Shown piece after piece: positions 31,811 through 43,128 of a DNA stretch of 64,000 bases. Both the position numbers and the translations under genes were made by a program. Every line of letters begins with the position of its first letter. The first letter of the stretch is position 1. A model generated the notes under the pieces. The model saw only the letters and a program-made list of their open reading frames with translations. It was not told the origin of the DNA and did not search any database. This DNA is from Allacma fusca (Eukaryota > Arthropoda > Collembola > Symphypleona > Sminthuridae), in the NCBI GenBank assembly GCA_947179485.1, contig OX359248.1:44154847-44218846 (forward strand), read 5' to 3'.

Positions 31811-32964
31811 AAGAAAGTTTAGCTTGCAGTTAAGAAAGTTTAGCTTGCAGTTAAGAAAGTATAGCTTGCAGTTAAGTTGAGCTTGCAGTTAAGAAAGTTT
31901 AGCTTGCAGTTAAGTAAAATTAGCTTGCAGTTAAGAAAGTTTAGCTTGCAGTTAAGAAAGTTTAGCTTGCAGTTAAGAAAGTTTAGCTTGCAGTTAAGAA
32001 AGTTTAGCTTGCAGATAAGAAAGTTTAGCTTGCAGTTAAGAAAGTTTAGATTGCAGCTAAGAAAGTTTAGCTTGCCGCTAAGAAAGTTTAGCTTGCAGTT
32101 AAGTAAGTTTAGCTTGCAGTTAAGAAAGTTTAGCTTGCAGTTAAGTTGAGCTTGCAGTTAAGAAAGTTTAGCTTGCAGTTAAGAAAGTTTAGCTTGCAGT
32201 TAAGAAAGTTTAGCTTGCAGTTAAGAAAGTTTAGCTTGCAGTTAAGAAAGTTTAGCTTGCAGTTAAGAGAGTTTAGCTTGCAGTTAAGAAAGTTTAGCTT
32301 GCAGTTAAGTTTAGCTTGCAGTTAAGTTTAGCTTGCAGTTAGGAAAGTTTAGCTTGCGGTTAACAAAATTTAGCTTGCAGTTAAGTTTAGCTTGCGGTTA
32401 ACAAAATTTAGCTTGCAGTTAAGAAAGTTTAGCTTGCAGTTAAATTTAGATTGTAGTTAAGAAAGTTTTGCTTGCAGTTAAGAAAGTTTAGCTTGCAGTT
32501 AAGAGAGTTTAGCTTGCAGTTAAGAAAGTTTAGCTTGCAGTTAGGAAAGTTTAGCATACGGTTTAGTTTAGCCCACAGTTAAGAAAGTTTAGCTTGCAGT
32601 TAAGAAAGTTTAGCTTGCAGTTAGGAAAGTTTAGCTTGCAGTTAGGAAAGTTTAGCTTGCATTAAAGAAAGTTTAGCTTGCAGTTAAGAAAGTTTAGCTT
32701 GCAGTTAGGAAAGTTTAGCTTGCAGTAAAGAAAGTTTAGCTTGGAGTTAAGAAACAATAGCTTGCAGTTAAGAAAGTCTAGCTTGCAGTTAAGGAGGTTC
32801 AGCTTGCAGTTAGGTTTAGCTTGCAGTTAAGAAACTTTAGCTTGCAGTTTAGAAAGTTTAGCTTGCAGTTAAGAAAGTTTAGCTTGCGGTTAAGATTGTT
32901 TACCTTGCTTTTAAAAACGTTTAGCTTGCAGTTAAGTTTAGCTTGCAGTTAAAAAAGTTTAGCT
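31811..32964 (+). repeat. Segmental duplication S7, copy 2 (offset 1161 bp)
   Basis: Second copy of 30650-31803, directly following it, so the pair is a tandem duplication. Copy 2 continues at 32961 into an AAGAAACAAT monomer (223 bp after the one at 32738), whereas copy 1 at 31805 continues into a canonical unit and then into copy 2. The breakpoint is therefore inside the monomer shared by both. Confidence 0.87.
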
Positions 32965-33579
32965 TGGAGTTAAGAAACAATAGCTTGCAGTTAAGAAAGT
33001 TTAGCTTGCAGTTAAGAAAGTTTAGCTTGCAGTTAAGAAAGTTTAGCTTGCAGTTAAGTTGAGCTTGCAGTTAAGAAAAATTAGCTTGCAGTTAAGAATG
33101 TTTAGCTTGCAGTTAAGAAAGTTTAGCTTGCAGTTAAGAAAGTTTAGCTTGCAGTTATGTTAAGCTTGCAGTAAAGAAAGTTTAGCTTGCAGTTAAGAAA
33201 GTTTAGCTTGCAGTTAAGTTTAGCTTGCAGTTAAGTTTAGCTTGCAGTTAGAAAAGTTTAGCTTGCGGTTAACAAAATTTAGCTTGCAGTTAAATTTAGC
33301 TTGCGGTTAACAAAATTCAGCTTGCAGTTAAGTTTACCTTGCAGTTAAGAAAGTTTAGCTTGCAGTTAAGTTAAGCTCCCAGTTAAGAAAGTTTAGCTTG
33401 CAGTTAAGAAAGTTTAGCTTGGAGTTAAGAAAGTTTAGCTTGCAGTTAAGATAGTTTACCTTGCAGTTAAGAAAGTTAGGCTTGCAGTTAAGAAAGTTTA
33501 GCTTGGAGTTAAGAAAGTTTAGCTTGGAGGTAAGAAAGTTTAGCTTGGAGTTAAGAAAGTTAAGCTTGCAGTTAAGAAA
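32965..33579 (+). repeat. A-type segment left of S8
   Basis: Contains GTTGAGC, AAGAAAAATT and GTTATGTTAAGC units, GCGGTTAACAAAATTT and its GCGGTTAACAAAATTCA variant, AGCTCCCAG near 33368 (CCCAG replaces CCTAG found further left), and the start of an A cassette with one GGAGGTAAG unit near 33525. No gene. Confidence 0.78.
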
Positions 33580-34334
33580 GTTTAGCTTGCAGTTAAGAAA
33601 GTTAAGCTTGCAGTTAAGAAAGTTTAGCTTGCAGTTAAGAAAGTTTAGCTTGCAGTTAAATTTAGATTGTAGTTAAGAACGTTTTGCTTGCAGTTAAGAA
33701 AGTTTAGCATGCAGTTAAGAAAGTTTAGCTTGCAGTTAGGAAAGTTTAGCTTGCAGTAAAGAAAGTTTAGCTTGCAGTTAAGAAAGTTTAGCTTGCAGTT
33801 AGGAAAGTTTAGCTTGCAGTAAAGAAAATTTAGCTTGCAGTAAAGAAAGTTTAGCTTGCAGTTAAGAAAGTTTAGCTTGCAGTTAGGAAAGTTTAGCTTG
33901 CAGTAAAGAAAGTTTAGCTGGCAGATAAGAAAGTCTAGCTTGCAGTTAAGGAGGTTTAGCTTGCAGTTAGGTTTAGCTTGCAGTTAAGAAACTTTAGCTT
34001 GCAGTTAAGAAAGTTTAGCTTGCAGTTAAGAAAGTTTAGCTTGCAGTTAAGATAGTTTACCTTGCAGTCAAGAAAGTTTAGCTTGCAGTTAAGTTTAGCT
34101 TGCAGTTAAGAAAGTTTAGCTTGGAGTTAAGAAACAATAGCTTGCAGTTAAGAAAGTTTAGCTTGCAGTTAAGAAAGTTTAGCTTGCAGTTAAGAAAGTT
34201 TAGCTTGCAGTTAAGTTGAGCATGCAGTTAAGAAAGTTTAGCTTGCAGTTAAGAAAAATTAGCTTGCAGTTAAGAAAGTTTAGCTTGCAGTTAAGAAAGT
34301 TTAGCTTGCAGTTAAGAACGTTTAGCTTGCAGTT
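33580..34334 (+). repeat. Tandem duplication S8, copy 1 (period 740 bp)
   Basis: Matches 34320-35074 at offset 740. Markers: GTTAAGC (33601/34341), GAACG after TTTAGATTG (33677/34417), GCATGC, GTAAAGAAAATTT, AGCTGGCAGATAAG, AAGAAACAAT (34118/34858) and TTGAGCATG (34218/34958). Left of 33580 the copies differ at one base (AAAG versus AACG), and right of 34334 one has GTTAAG while the other has GTTATG. The breakpoint lies in one identical monomer stretch. Confidence 0.9.
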
Positions 34335-35074
34335 AAGAAAGTTAAGCTTGCAGTTAAGAAAGTTTAGCTTGCAGTTAAGAAAGTTTAGCTTGCAGTTAAA
34401 TTTAGATTGTAGTTAAGAACGTTTTGCTTGCAGTTAAGAAAGTTTAGCATGCAGTTAAGAAAGTTTAGCTTGCAGTTAGGAAAGTTTAGCTTGCAGTAAA
34501 GAAAGTTTAGCTTGCAGTTAAGAAAGTTTAGCTTGCAGTTAGGAAAGTTTAGCTTGCAGTAAAGAAAATTTAGCTTGCAGTAAAGAAAGTTTAGCTTGCA
34601 GTTAAGAAAGTTTAGCTTGCAGTTAGGAAAGTTTAGCTTGCAGTAAAGAAAGTTTAGCTGGCAGATAAGAAAGTCTAGCTTGCAGTTAAGGAGGTTTAGC
34701 TTGCAGTTAGGTTTAGCTTGCAGTTAAGAAACTTTAGCTTGCAGTTAAGAAAGTTTAGCTTGCAGTTAAGAAAGTTTAGCTTGCAGTTAAGATAGTTTAC
34801 CTTGCAGTCAAGAAAGTTTAGCTTGCAGTTAAGTTTAGCTTGCAGTTAAGAAAGTTTAGCTTGGAGTTAAGAAACAATAGCTTGCAGTTAAGAAAGTTTA
34901 GCTGGCAGTTAAGAAAGTTTAGCTTGCAGTTAAGAAAGTTTAGCTTGCAGTTAAGTTGAGCATGCAGTTAAGAAAGTTTAGCTTGCAGTTAAGAAAAATT
35001 AGCTTGCAGTTAAGAAAGTTTAGCTTGCAGTTAAGAAAGTTTAGCTTGCAGTTAAGAACGTTTAGCTTGCAGTT
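34320..35074 (+). repeat. Tandem duplication S8, copy 2 (period 740 bp)
   Basis: Second copy of 33580-34334. The only difference I noticed is AGCTGGCAG near 34901 versus AGCTTGCAG in copy 1. It contains one SphI-type GCATGC hexamer in the TTGAGCATGC unit, a marker that appears once per HOR from here rightward. Confidence 0.9.
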
Positions 35075-36378
35075 ATGTTTAGCTTGCAGTAAAGAAAGTT
35101 TAGCTTGCAGTTAAGAAAGTTTAGCTTGCAGTTAAGTTTAGCTTGCAGTTAAGTTTAGCTTGCAGTTGGGAAAGTTTAGCTTGCGGTTAACAAAATTTAG
35201 CTTGCAGTTAAGTTTAGCTTGCGGTTAACAAAATTTAGCTTGCAGTTAAGTTTAGCTTGCAGTTAAGTTTAGCTTGCAGTTAAGTTTAGCTCCTAGTTAA
35301 GAAAGTTTAGCTTGCAGTTAAGAAAGTTTAGCTTGCAGTTAAGATAGTTTACCTTGCAGTTAAGCAGTTAGGCTTGCAGTTAAGAAAGTTTAGCTTGGAG
35401 TTAAGAAAGTTTAGCTTGGAGTTAAGAAAGTTTAGCTTGGAGTTAAGAAAGTTAAGCTTGCAGTTAAGAAAGTTTAGCTTGCAGTTAAGAAAGTTAAGCT
35501 TGCAGTTAAGAAAGCTTAGCTTGCAGTTAAGAAAGTTAAGCTTGCAGTTAAATTTTTATTGTAGTTAAGAAAGTTTTGCTTGCAGTTAAGAAAGTTTAGC
35601 TTGCAGTTAAGAGAGTTTAGCTTGCAGTTAAGAAAGTTTAGCTTGCAGTTAGGAAAGTTTAGCTTACAGTTTAGTTTAGCTTGCAGTTAAGAAAGTTTAG
35701 CTTGCAGTTAAGAAAGTTTAGCTAGCAGTTAGGAAAGTTTAGCTTGCAGTAAAGAAAGTTTAGCTTGCAGTTAAGTAAGTTTAGCTTGCAGTTAGGAAAG
35801 TTTAGCTTGCAGTAAAGAGAGTTTAGCTTGCAGATAAGAAAGTCTAGCTTGCAGTTAAGGAGGTTTAGCTTGCAGTTAAGAAACTTTAGCTTGCAGTTAA
35901 GAAAGTTTAGCTTGCAGTTAGGAAAGTTTAGCTTGCAGTTAAGATAGTTTACCTTGCAGTTAAGAAAGTTTAGCTTGCAGTTAAGTTTAGCTTGCAGTTA
36001 AGAAAGTTTAGCTTGGAGTTAAGAAACAATAGCTTGCAGTTAAGAAAGTTTAGCTTGCAGTTAAGAAAGTTTAGCTTGCGGTTAACAAAATTTAGCTTGC
36101 AGTTAAGTTTACCTTGCAGTTAAGAAAGTTTAGCTTGCAGTTAAGTTTAGCTCCCAGTTAAGAAAGTTTAGCTTGCAGTTAAGAAAGTTTAGCTTGGAGT
36201 TAAGAAAGTTTAGCTTGCAGTTAAGATAGTTTACCTTGCAGTTAAGAAAGTTAGGCTTGCAGTTAAGAAAGTTTAGCTTGGAGTTAAGAAAGTTTAGCTT
36301 GGAGTTAAGAAAGTTTAGCTTGGAGTTAAGAAAGTTAAGCTTGCAGTTAAGAAAGTTTAGCTTGCAGTTAAGAAAGTT
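35075..36378 (+). repeat. A-type HOR segment with the first GTTAAGCAG 20-bp unit
   Basis: Holds paired GCGGTTAACAAAATTT units, AGCTCCTAG, the first GTTAAGCAGTTAGG form near 35361 (a 1-bp-shorter version of GTTAAGAAAGTTAGG), an A cassette at 35374-35568 with a private TTAAATTTTTATTG ending, an AAGAAACAAT unit at 36010, and a second A cassette starting at 36236. No gene or foreign insert. Confidence 0.8.
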
Positions 36379-38155
36379 AAGCTTGCAGTTAAGAAAGTTT
36401 AGCTTGCAGTTAGGAAAGTTTAGCTTGCAGTAAAGAAAGTTTAGCTTGCAGTTAAGAAAGTTTAGCTTGCAGTTAGGAAAGTTTAGCTTGCAGTAAAGAA
36501 AGTTTAGCTGGCAGATAAGAAAGTCTAGCTTGCAGTTAAGGAGGTTTAGCTTGCAGTTAGGTTTAGCTTGCAGTTAAGAAACTTTAGCTTGCAGTTAAGA
36601 AAGTTTAGCTTGCAGTTAAGAAAGTTTAGCTTGCAGTTAGGATAGTTTACCTTGCAGTCAAGAAAGTTTAGCTTGCAGTTAAGTTTAGCTTGCAGTTAAG
36701 AGAGTTTAGCTTGGAGTTAAGAAACAATAGCTTGCAGTTAAGAAAGTTTAGCTTGCAGTTAAGAAAGTTTAGCTTGCAGTTAAGAAAGTTTAGCTTGCAG
36801 TTAAGTTGAGCATGCAGTTAAGAAAGTTTAGCTTGCAGTTAAGAAAAATTAGCTTGCAGTTAAGAAAGTTTAGCTTGCAGTTAAGAAAGTTTAGCTTGCA
36901 GTTAAGAAAGTTTAGCTTGCAGTTATGTTTAGCTTGCAGTAAAGAAAGTTTAGCTTGCAGTTAAGAAAGTTTAGCTTGCAGTTAAGTTTAGCTTGCAGTT
37001 AGGAAAGTTTAGCTTGCGGTTAACAAAATTTAGCTTGCAGTTAAGTTTAGCTTGCGGTTAACAAAATTTAGCTTGCAGTTAAGTTTAGCTTGCAGTTAAG
37101 TTTAGCTTGCAGTTAAGTTTAGCTCCTAGTTACAAAAGTTTAGCTTGCAGTTAAGAAAGTTTAGCTTGCAGTTAAGATAGTTTACCTTGCAGTTAAGCAG
37201 TTAGGCTTGCAGTTAAGAAAATTTAGCTTGGAGTTAAGAAAGTTTAGCTTGGAGTTAAGAAAGTTTAGCTTGGAGTTAAGAAAGTTTAGCTTGCAGTTAA
37301 GAAAGTTTAGCTTGCAGTTAAGAGAGTTTAGCTTGCAGTTAAGAAAGTTTAGCTTGCAGTTAGGAAATTTTAGCTTACAGTTTAGTTTAGCTTGCAGTTA
37401 AGAAAGTTTAGCTTGCAGTTAAGAAAGTTAAGCTTGCAGTTAGGAAAGTTTAGCTTGCAGTAAAGAAAGTTTAGCTTGCAGTTAAGTAAGTTTAGCTTGC
37501 AGTTAGGAAAGTTTAGCTTGCAGTAAAGAGAGTTTAGCTTGCAGATAAGAAAGTCTAGCTTGCAGTTAAGGAGGTTTAGCTTGCAGTTAGGTTTAGCTTG
37601 CAGTTAAGAAACTTTAGCTTGCAGTTAAGAAAGTTTAGCTTGCAGTTAAGAAAGTTTAGCTTGCAGTTAAGATAGTTTACCTTGCAGTTAAGAAAGTTTA
37701 GCTTGCAGTTAAGTTTAGCTTGCAGTTAAGAAAGTTTAGCTTGGAGTTAAGAAACAATAGCTTGCAGTTAAGAAAGTTTAGCTTGCAGTTAAGAAAGTTT
37801 AGCTTGCGGTTCAGAAAGTTTAGCTTGCAGTTAAGAAAGTTTAGCTTGCAGTTAGGAAATTTAAGCTTGCAGTTGGGAACGTTTAGCTTGCAGTTAAGTT
37901 TAGCTTGCAGTTAAGAAAGTTTAGCTTGCAGTTAAGAAAGTTTAGCTTGCAGTTAAGTTTAGCTTGCAGTTAAGAAAGTTTAGCTTGCAGTTAAGAAAGT
38001 TTAGCTTGCAGTTAAGAAAGTTTAGCTTGCAGTTAAGTTGAGCATGCAGTTAAGAAAGTTTAGCTTGCAGTTAAGAAAAATTAGCTTGCAGTTAAGAAAG
38101 TTTAGCTTGCAGTTAAGAAAGTTTAGCTTGCAGTTAAGAAAGTTTAGCTTGCAGT
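36379..38155 (+). repeat. Segmental duplication S9, copy 1 (offset 1745 bp)
   Basis: Matches 38124-39900 at offset 1745. Markers: AAGAAACAAT (36708/38453 and 37738/39483), GTTACAAAAG near 37132/38877, GTTAAGCAG, triple GGAG, TTACAGTTTAG, GATAAGAAAGTCT and the B cassette (37738-37894). It contains the first B cassette of the right-hand domain. Copies differ by very few bases; one is AGCTGGCAG near 39362 versus AGCTTGCAG here. Confidence 0.88.
37738..37894 (+). repeat. B cassette, type example
   Basis: Monomer series: AAGAAACAAT, two canonical, GCGGTTCAG, canonical, GGAAATTTA, TTGGGAACG, then a 17-bp unit. It recurs with little change at 39483, 41123, 42230, 42819, 48712, 49966, 50884, 51789, 54453, 60731, 61795 and 62838. 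Versions with TTGGAAACG are at 48426 and 49638, and a version lacking the AAGAAACAAT start lies near 53590. It defines the right-hand domain of the array. Confidence 0.88.
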
Positions 38156-39900
38156 TAGGAAAGTTTAGCTTGCAGTAAAGAAAGTTTAGCTTGCAGTTAA
38201 GAAAGTTTAGCTTGCAGTTAGGAAAGTTTAGCTTGCAGTAAAGAAAGTTTAGCTGGCAGATAAGAAAGTCTAGCTTGCAGTTAAGGAGGTTTAGCTTGCA
38301 GTTAGGTTTAGCTTGCAGTTAAGAAACTTTAGCTTGCAGTTAAGAAAGTTTAGCTTGCAGTTAAGAAAGTTTAGCTTGCAGTTAGGATAGTTTACCTTGC
38401 AGTCAAGAAAGTTTAGCTTGCAGTTAAGTTTAGCTTGCAGTTAAGAGAGTTTAGCTTGGAGTTAAGAAACAATAGCTTGCAGTTAAGAAAGTTTAGCTTG
38501 CAGTTAAGAAAGTTTAGCTTGCAGTTAAGAAAGTTTAGCTTGCAGTTAAGTTGAGCATGCAGTTAAGAAAGTTTAGCTTGCAGTTAAGAAAAATTAGCTT
38601 GCAGTTAAGAAAGTTTAGCTTGCAGTTAAGAAAGTTTAGCTTGCAGTTAAGAAAGTTTAGCTTGCAGTTATGTTTAGCTTGCAGTAAAGAAAGTTTAGCT
38701 TGCAGTTAAGAAAGTTTAGCTTGCAGTTAAGTTTAGCTTGCAGTTAGGAAAGTTTAGCTTGCGGTTAACAAAATTTAGCTTGCAGTTAAGTTTAGCTTGC
38801 GGTTAACAAAATTTAGCTTGCAGTTAAGTTTAGCTTGCAGTTAAGTTTAGCTTGCAGTTAAGTTTAGCTCCTAGTTACAAAAGTTTAGCTTGCAGTTAAG
38901 AAAGTTTAGCTTGCAGTTAAGATAGTTTACCTTGCAGTTAAGCAGTTAGGCTTGCAGTTAAGAAAATTTAGCTTGGAGTTAAGAAAGTTTAGCTTGGAGT
39001 TAAGAAAGTTTAGCTTGGAGTTAAGAAAGTTTAGCTTGCAGTTAAGAAAGTTTAGCTTGCAGTTAAGAGAGTTTAGCTTGCAGTTAAGAAAGTTTAGCTT
39101 GCAGTTAGGAAATTTTAGCTTACAGTTTAGTTTAGCTTGCAGTTAAGAAAGTTTAGCTTGCAGTTAAGAAAGTTAAGCTTGCAGTTAGGAAAGTTTAGCT
39201 TGCAGTAAAGAAAGTTTAGCTTGCAGTTAAGTAAGTTTAGCTTGCAGTTAGGAAAGTTTAGCTTGCAGTAAAGAGAGTTTAGCTTGCAGATAAGAAAGTC
39301 TAGCTTGCAGTTAAGGAGGTTTAGCTTGCAGTTAGGTTTAGCTTGCAGTTAAGAAACTTTAGCTGGCAGTTAAGAAAGTTTAGCTTGCAGTTAAGAAAGT
39401 TTAGCTTGCAGTTAAGATAGTTTACCTTGCAGTTAAGAAAGTTTAGCTTGCAGTTAAGTTTAGCTTGCAGTTAAGAAAGTTTAGCTTGGAGTTAAGAAAC
39501 AATAGCTTGCAGTTAAGAAAGTTTAGCTTGCAGTTAAGAAAGTTTAGCTTGCGGTTCAGAAAGTTTAGCTTGCAGTTAAGAAAGTTTAGCTTGCAGTTAG
39601 GAAATTTAAGCTTGCAGTTGGGAACGTTTAGCTTGCAGTTAAGTTTAGCTTGCAGTTAAGAAAGTTTAGCTTGCAGTTAAGAAAGTTTAGCTTGCAGTTA
39701 AGTTTAGCTTGCAGTTAAGAAAGTTTAGCTTGCAGTTAAGAAAGTTTAGCTTGCAGTTAAGAAAGTTTAGCTTGCAGTTAAGTTGAGCATGCAGTTAAGA
39801 AAGTTTAGCTTGCAGTTAAGAAAAATTAGCTTGCAGTTAAGAAAGTTTAGCTTGCAGTTAAGAAAGTTTAGCTTGCAGTTAAGAAAGTTTAGCTTGCAGT
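38124..39900 (+). repeat. Segmental duplication S9, copy 2 (offset 1745 bp)
   Basis: Second copy of 36379-38155. The shared edge 38124-38155 is the overlap expected for a tandem duplication. Its own right half recurs once more at 39901-41480, so this is the middle member of three HOR copies of about 1.6-1.75 kb. Confidence 0.88.
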
Positions 39901-41480
39901 TAAGAAAGTTTAGCTTGCAGTTAAGAAAGTTTAGCTTGCAGTTAAGAAAGTTTAGCTTGCAGTCAAGAAAGTTTAGCTTGCAGTTAAGTTTAGCTTGCAG
40001 TTAAGAGAGTTTAGCTTGGAGTTAAGAAACAATAGCTTGCAGTTAAGAAAGTTTAGCTTGCAGTTAAGAAAGTTTAGCTTGCAGTTAAGTTGAGCATGCA
40101 GTTAAGAAAGTTTAGCTTGCAGTTAAGAAAAATTAGCTTGCAGTTAAGAAAGTTTAGCTTGCAGTTAAGAAAGTTTAGCTTGCAGTTAAGAAAGTTTAGC
40201 TTGCAGTTATGTTTAGCTTGCAGTAAAGAAAGTTTAGCTTGCAGTTAAGAAAGTTTAGCTTGCAGTTAAGTTTAGCTTGCAGTTAGGAAAGTTTAGCTTG
40301 CGGTTAACAAAATTTAGCTTGCAGTTAAGTTTAGCTTGCGGTTAACAAAATTTAGCTTGCAGTTAAGTTTAGCTTGCAGTTAAGTTTAGCTTGCAGTTAA
40401 GTTTAGCTCCTAGTTACAAAAGTTTAGCTTGCAGTTAAGAAAGTTTAGCTTGCAGTTAAGATAGTTTACCTTGCAGTTAAGCAGTTAGGCTTGCAGTTAA
40501 GAAAATTTAGCTTGGAGTTAAGAAAGTTTAGCTTGGAGTTAAGAAAGTTTAGCTTGGAGTTAAGAAAGTTTAGCTTGCAGTTAAGAAAGTTAAGCTTGCA
40601 GTTAAGAAAGTTTAGCTTGCAGTTAAGAAAGTTTAGCTTGCAGTTAAATTTAGATTGTAGTTAAGAAAGTTTTGCTTGCAGTTAAGAAAGTTTAGCTTGC
40701 AGTTAAGAGAGTTTAGCTTGCAGTTAAGAAAGTTTAGCTTGCAGTTAGGAAATTTTAGCTTACAGTTTAGTTTAGCTTGCAGTTAAGAAAGTTTAGCTTG
40801 CAGTTAAGAAAGTTAAGCTTGCAGTTAGGAAAGTTTAGCTTGCAGTAAAGAAAGTTTAGCTTGCAGTTAAGTAAGTTTAGCTTGCAGTTAGGAAAGTTTA
40901 GCTTGCAGTAAAGAGAGTTTAGCTTGCAGATAAGAAAGTCTAGCTTGCAGTTAAGGAGGTTTAGCTTGCAGTTAGGTTTAGCTTGCAGTTAAGAAACTTT
41001 AGCTTGCAGTTAAGAAAGTTTAGCTTGCAGTTAAGAAAGTTTAGCTTGCAGTTAAGATAGTTTACCTTGCAGTTAAGAAAGTTTAGCTTGCAGTTAAGTT
41101 TAGCTTGCAGTTAAGAAAGTTTAGCTTGGAGTTAAGAAACAATAGCTTGCAGTTAAGAAAGTTTAGCTTGCAGTTAAGAAAGTTTAGCTTGCGGTTCAGA
41201 AAGTTTAGCTTGCAGTTAAGAAAGTTTAGCTTGCAGTTAGGAAATTTAAGCTTGCAGTTGGGAACGTTTAGCTTGCAGTTAAGTTTAGCTTGCAGTTAAG
41301 AAAGTTTAGCTTGCAGTTAAGAAAGTTTAGCTTGCAGTTAAGTTTAGCTTGCAGTTAAGAAAGTTTAGCTTGCAGTTAAGAAAGTTTAGCTTGCAGTTAA
41401 GAAAGTTTAGCTTGCAGTTAAGTTGAGCATGCAGTTAAGAAAGTTTAGCTTGCAGTTAAGAAAAATTAGCTTGCAGTTAA
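39901..41480 (+). repeat. Third copy of the S9 HOR (offset 1560 then 1640 bp)
   Basis: Follows copy 2 at offset 1560 on the left (AAGAAACAAT 38453/40013) and 1640 on the right (39483/41123). The 80-bp change equals three 21-bp and one 17-bp unit. It corresponds to a TTAAATTTAGATTG, TTTTGCTTG stretch near 40640-40680 that copies 1 and 2 lack at this place but A cassettes elsewhere have. Copies 1 and 2 therefore share a deletion, or copy 3 regained the piece by exchange. Confidence 0.84.
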
Positions 41481-41743
41481 GAAAGTTTAGCTTGCAGTTA
41501 GGAAATTTAAGCTTGCAGTTGGGAACGTTTAGCTTGCAGTTAAGTTTAGCTTGCAGTTAAGAAAGTTTAGCTTGCAGTTAAGAAAGTTTAGCTTGCAGTT
41601 ATGTTTAGCTTGCAGTAAAGAAAGTTTAGCTTGCAGTTAAGAAAGTTTAGCTTGCAGTTAACTTTAGCTTGCAGTTAGGAAAGTTTAGCTTGCGGTTAAC
41701 AAAATTTAGCTTGCAGTTAAGATTAGCTTGCGGTTAACAAAAT
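41481..41743 (+). repeat. Junction segment with duplicated B-cassette ends
   Basis: A GGAAATTTA plus TTGGGAACG pair near 41500-41530 appears outside its usual context, following AAGAAAAATT rather than GCGGTTCAG. It is then followed by GTTATGTTT, GTTAACTTT and the GCGGTTAACAAAATTT pair. It reads as a patch of B-cassette end joined into another HOR. No gene. Confidence 0.75.
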
Positions 41744-43069
41744 TTAGCTTGCAGTTAGGAAATTTAAGCTTGCAGTTGGGAACGTTTAGCTTGAAGTTAA
41801 GTTTAGCTTGCAGTTAAGAAAGTTTAGCTTGCAGTTAAGAAAGTTTAGCTTGCAGTTAAGTTTAGCTTGCAGTTAAGAAAGTTTAGCTTGCAGGTAAGAA
41901 AGTTTAGCTTGCAGTTAAGAAAGTTAGGCTTGCAGTTAAGTTTAGCTTGCAGTAAAGAAAGTTTAGCTTGCAGTTAAGTAAGTTTAGCTTGCAGTTAGGA
42001 AAGTTTAGCTTGCAGTAAAGAGAGTTTAGCTTGCAGATAAGAAAGTCTAGCTTGCAGTGAAGGAGGTTTAGCTTGCAGTTAGGTTTAGCTTGCAGTTAAG
42101 AAACTTTAGCTTGCAGTTAAGAAAGTTTAGCTTGCAGTTAAGAAAGTTTAGCTTGCAGTTAAGATAGTTTACCTTGCGATTAAGAAAGTTTAGCTTGCAG
42201 TTAAGTTTAGCTTGCAGTTAAGAAAGTTTAGCTTAGAGTTAAGAAACAATAGCTTGCAGTTAAGAAAGTTTAGCTTGCAGTTAAGAAAGTTTCGCTTGCG
42301 GTTCAGAAAGTTTAGCTTGCAGTTAAGAAAGTTTAGCTTGCAGTTAGGAAATTTAAGCTTGCAGTTGGGAACGTTTAGCTTGCAGTTAAGTTTAGCTTGC
42401 AGTTAAGAAAGTTTAGCTTGCAGTTAAGAAAGTTTAGCTTGCAGTTAAGTTTAGCTTGCAGTTAAGAAAGTTTAGCTTGCAGTTAAGAAAGTTTAGCTTG
42501 CAGTTAAGAAAGTTAGGCTTGCAGTTAAGTTTAGCTTGCAGTAAAGAAAGTTTAGCTTGCAGTTAAGTAAGTTTAGCTTGCAGTTAGGAAAGTTTAGCTT
42601 GCAGTAAAGAGAGTTTAGCTTGCAGATAAGAAAGTCTAGCTTGCAGTTAAGGAGGTTTAGCTTATAGTTAGGTTTAGCTTGCAGTTAAGAAACTTTAGCT
42701 TGCAGTTAAGAAAGTTTAGCTTGCAGTTAAGAAAGTTTAGCTTGCAGTTAAGATAGTTTACCTTGCAGTTAAGAAAGTTTAGCTTGCAGTTAAGTTTAGC
42801 TTGCAGTTAAGAAAGTTTAGCTTAGAGTTAAGAAACAATAGCTTGCAGTTAAGAAAGTTTAGCTTGCAGTTAAGAAAGTTTAGCTTGCGGTTCAGAAAGT
42901 TTAGCTTGCAGTTAAGAAAGTTTAGCTTGCAGTTAGGAAATTTAAGCTTGCAGTTGGGAACGTTTAGCTTGCAGTTAAGTTTAGCTTGCAGTTAAGAAAG
43001 TTTAGCTTGCAGTTAAGAAAGTTTAGCTTGCAGTTGAGTTTAGCTTGCAGTTAAGAAAGTTTAGCTTGC
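41744..43069 (+). repeat. Tandem duplication S10 (period 589 bp), two copies
   Basis: The block from 41744 to about 42480 recurs at 42333-43069 at offset 589. Markers: TTGGGAACG (41775/42364), GTTAGGC (41923/42512) and the TTAGAG-type AAGAAACAAT monomer (42230/42819). Private changes include GAAGTTAAG near 41794, CAGGTAAG at 41891-41898 and GTTTCGC near 42289 in one copy, and TTATAG near 42662 in the other. Each copy carries one B cassette. Confidence 0.87.
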
Positions 43070-43128
43070 AGTTAAGAAAGTTTAGCTTGCAGTTAAGAAA
43101 GTTTAGCTTGCAGTTAAGTTGAGCATGC

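Noticed and set aside
34216..34416. Frames that contain an in-frame ATG (GCATGCAG unit), also at 39783-40004
   Set aside because: The ATG comes from the one-base variant GCTTGC to GCATGC, present as a HOR marker, and the frame is still only monomer heptads ended by a 17-bp unit.
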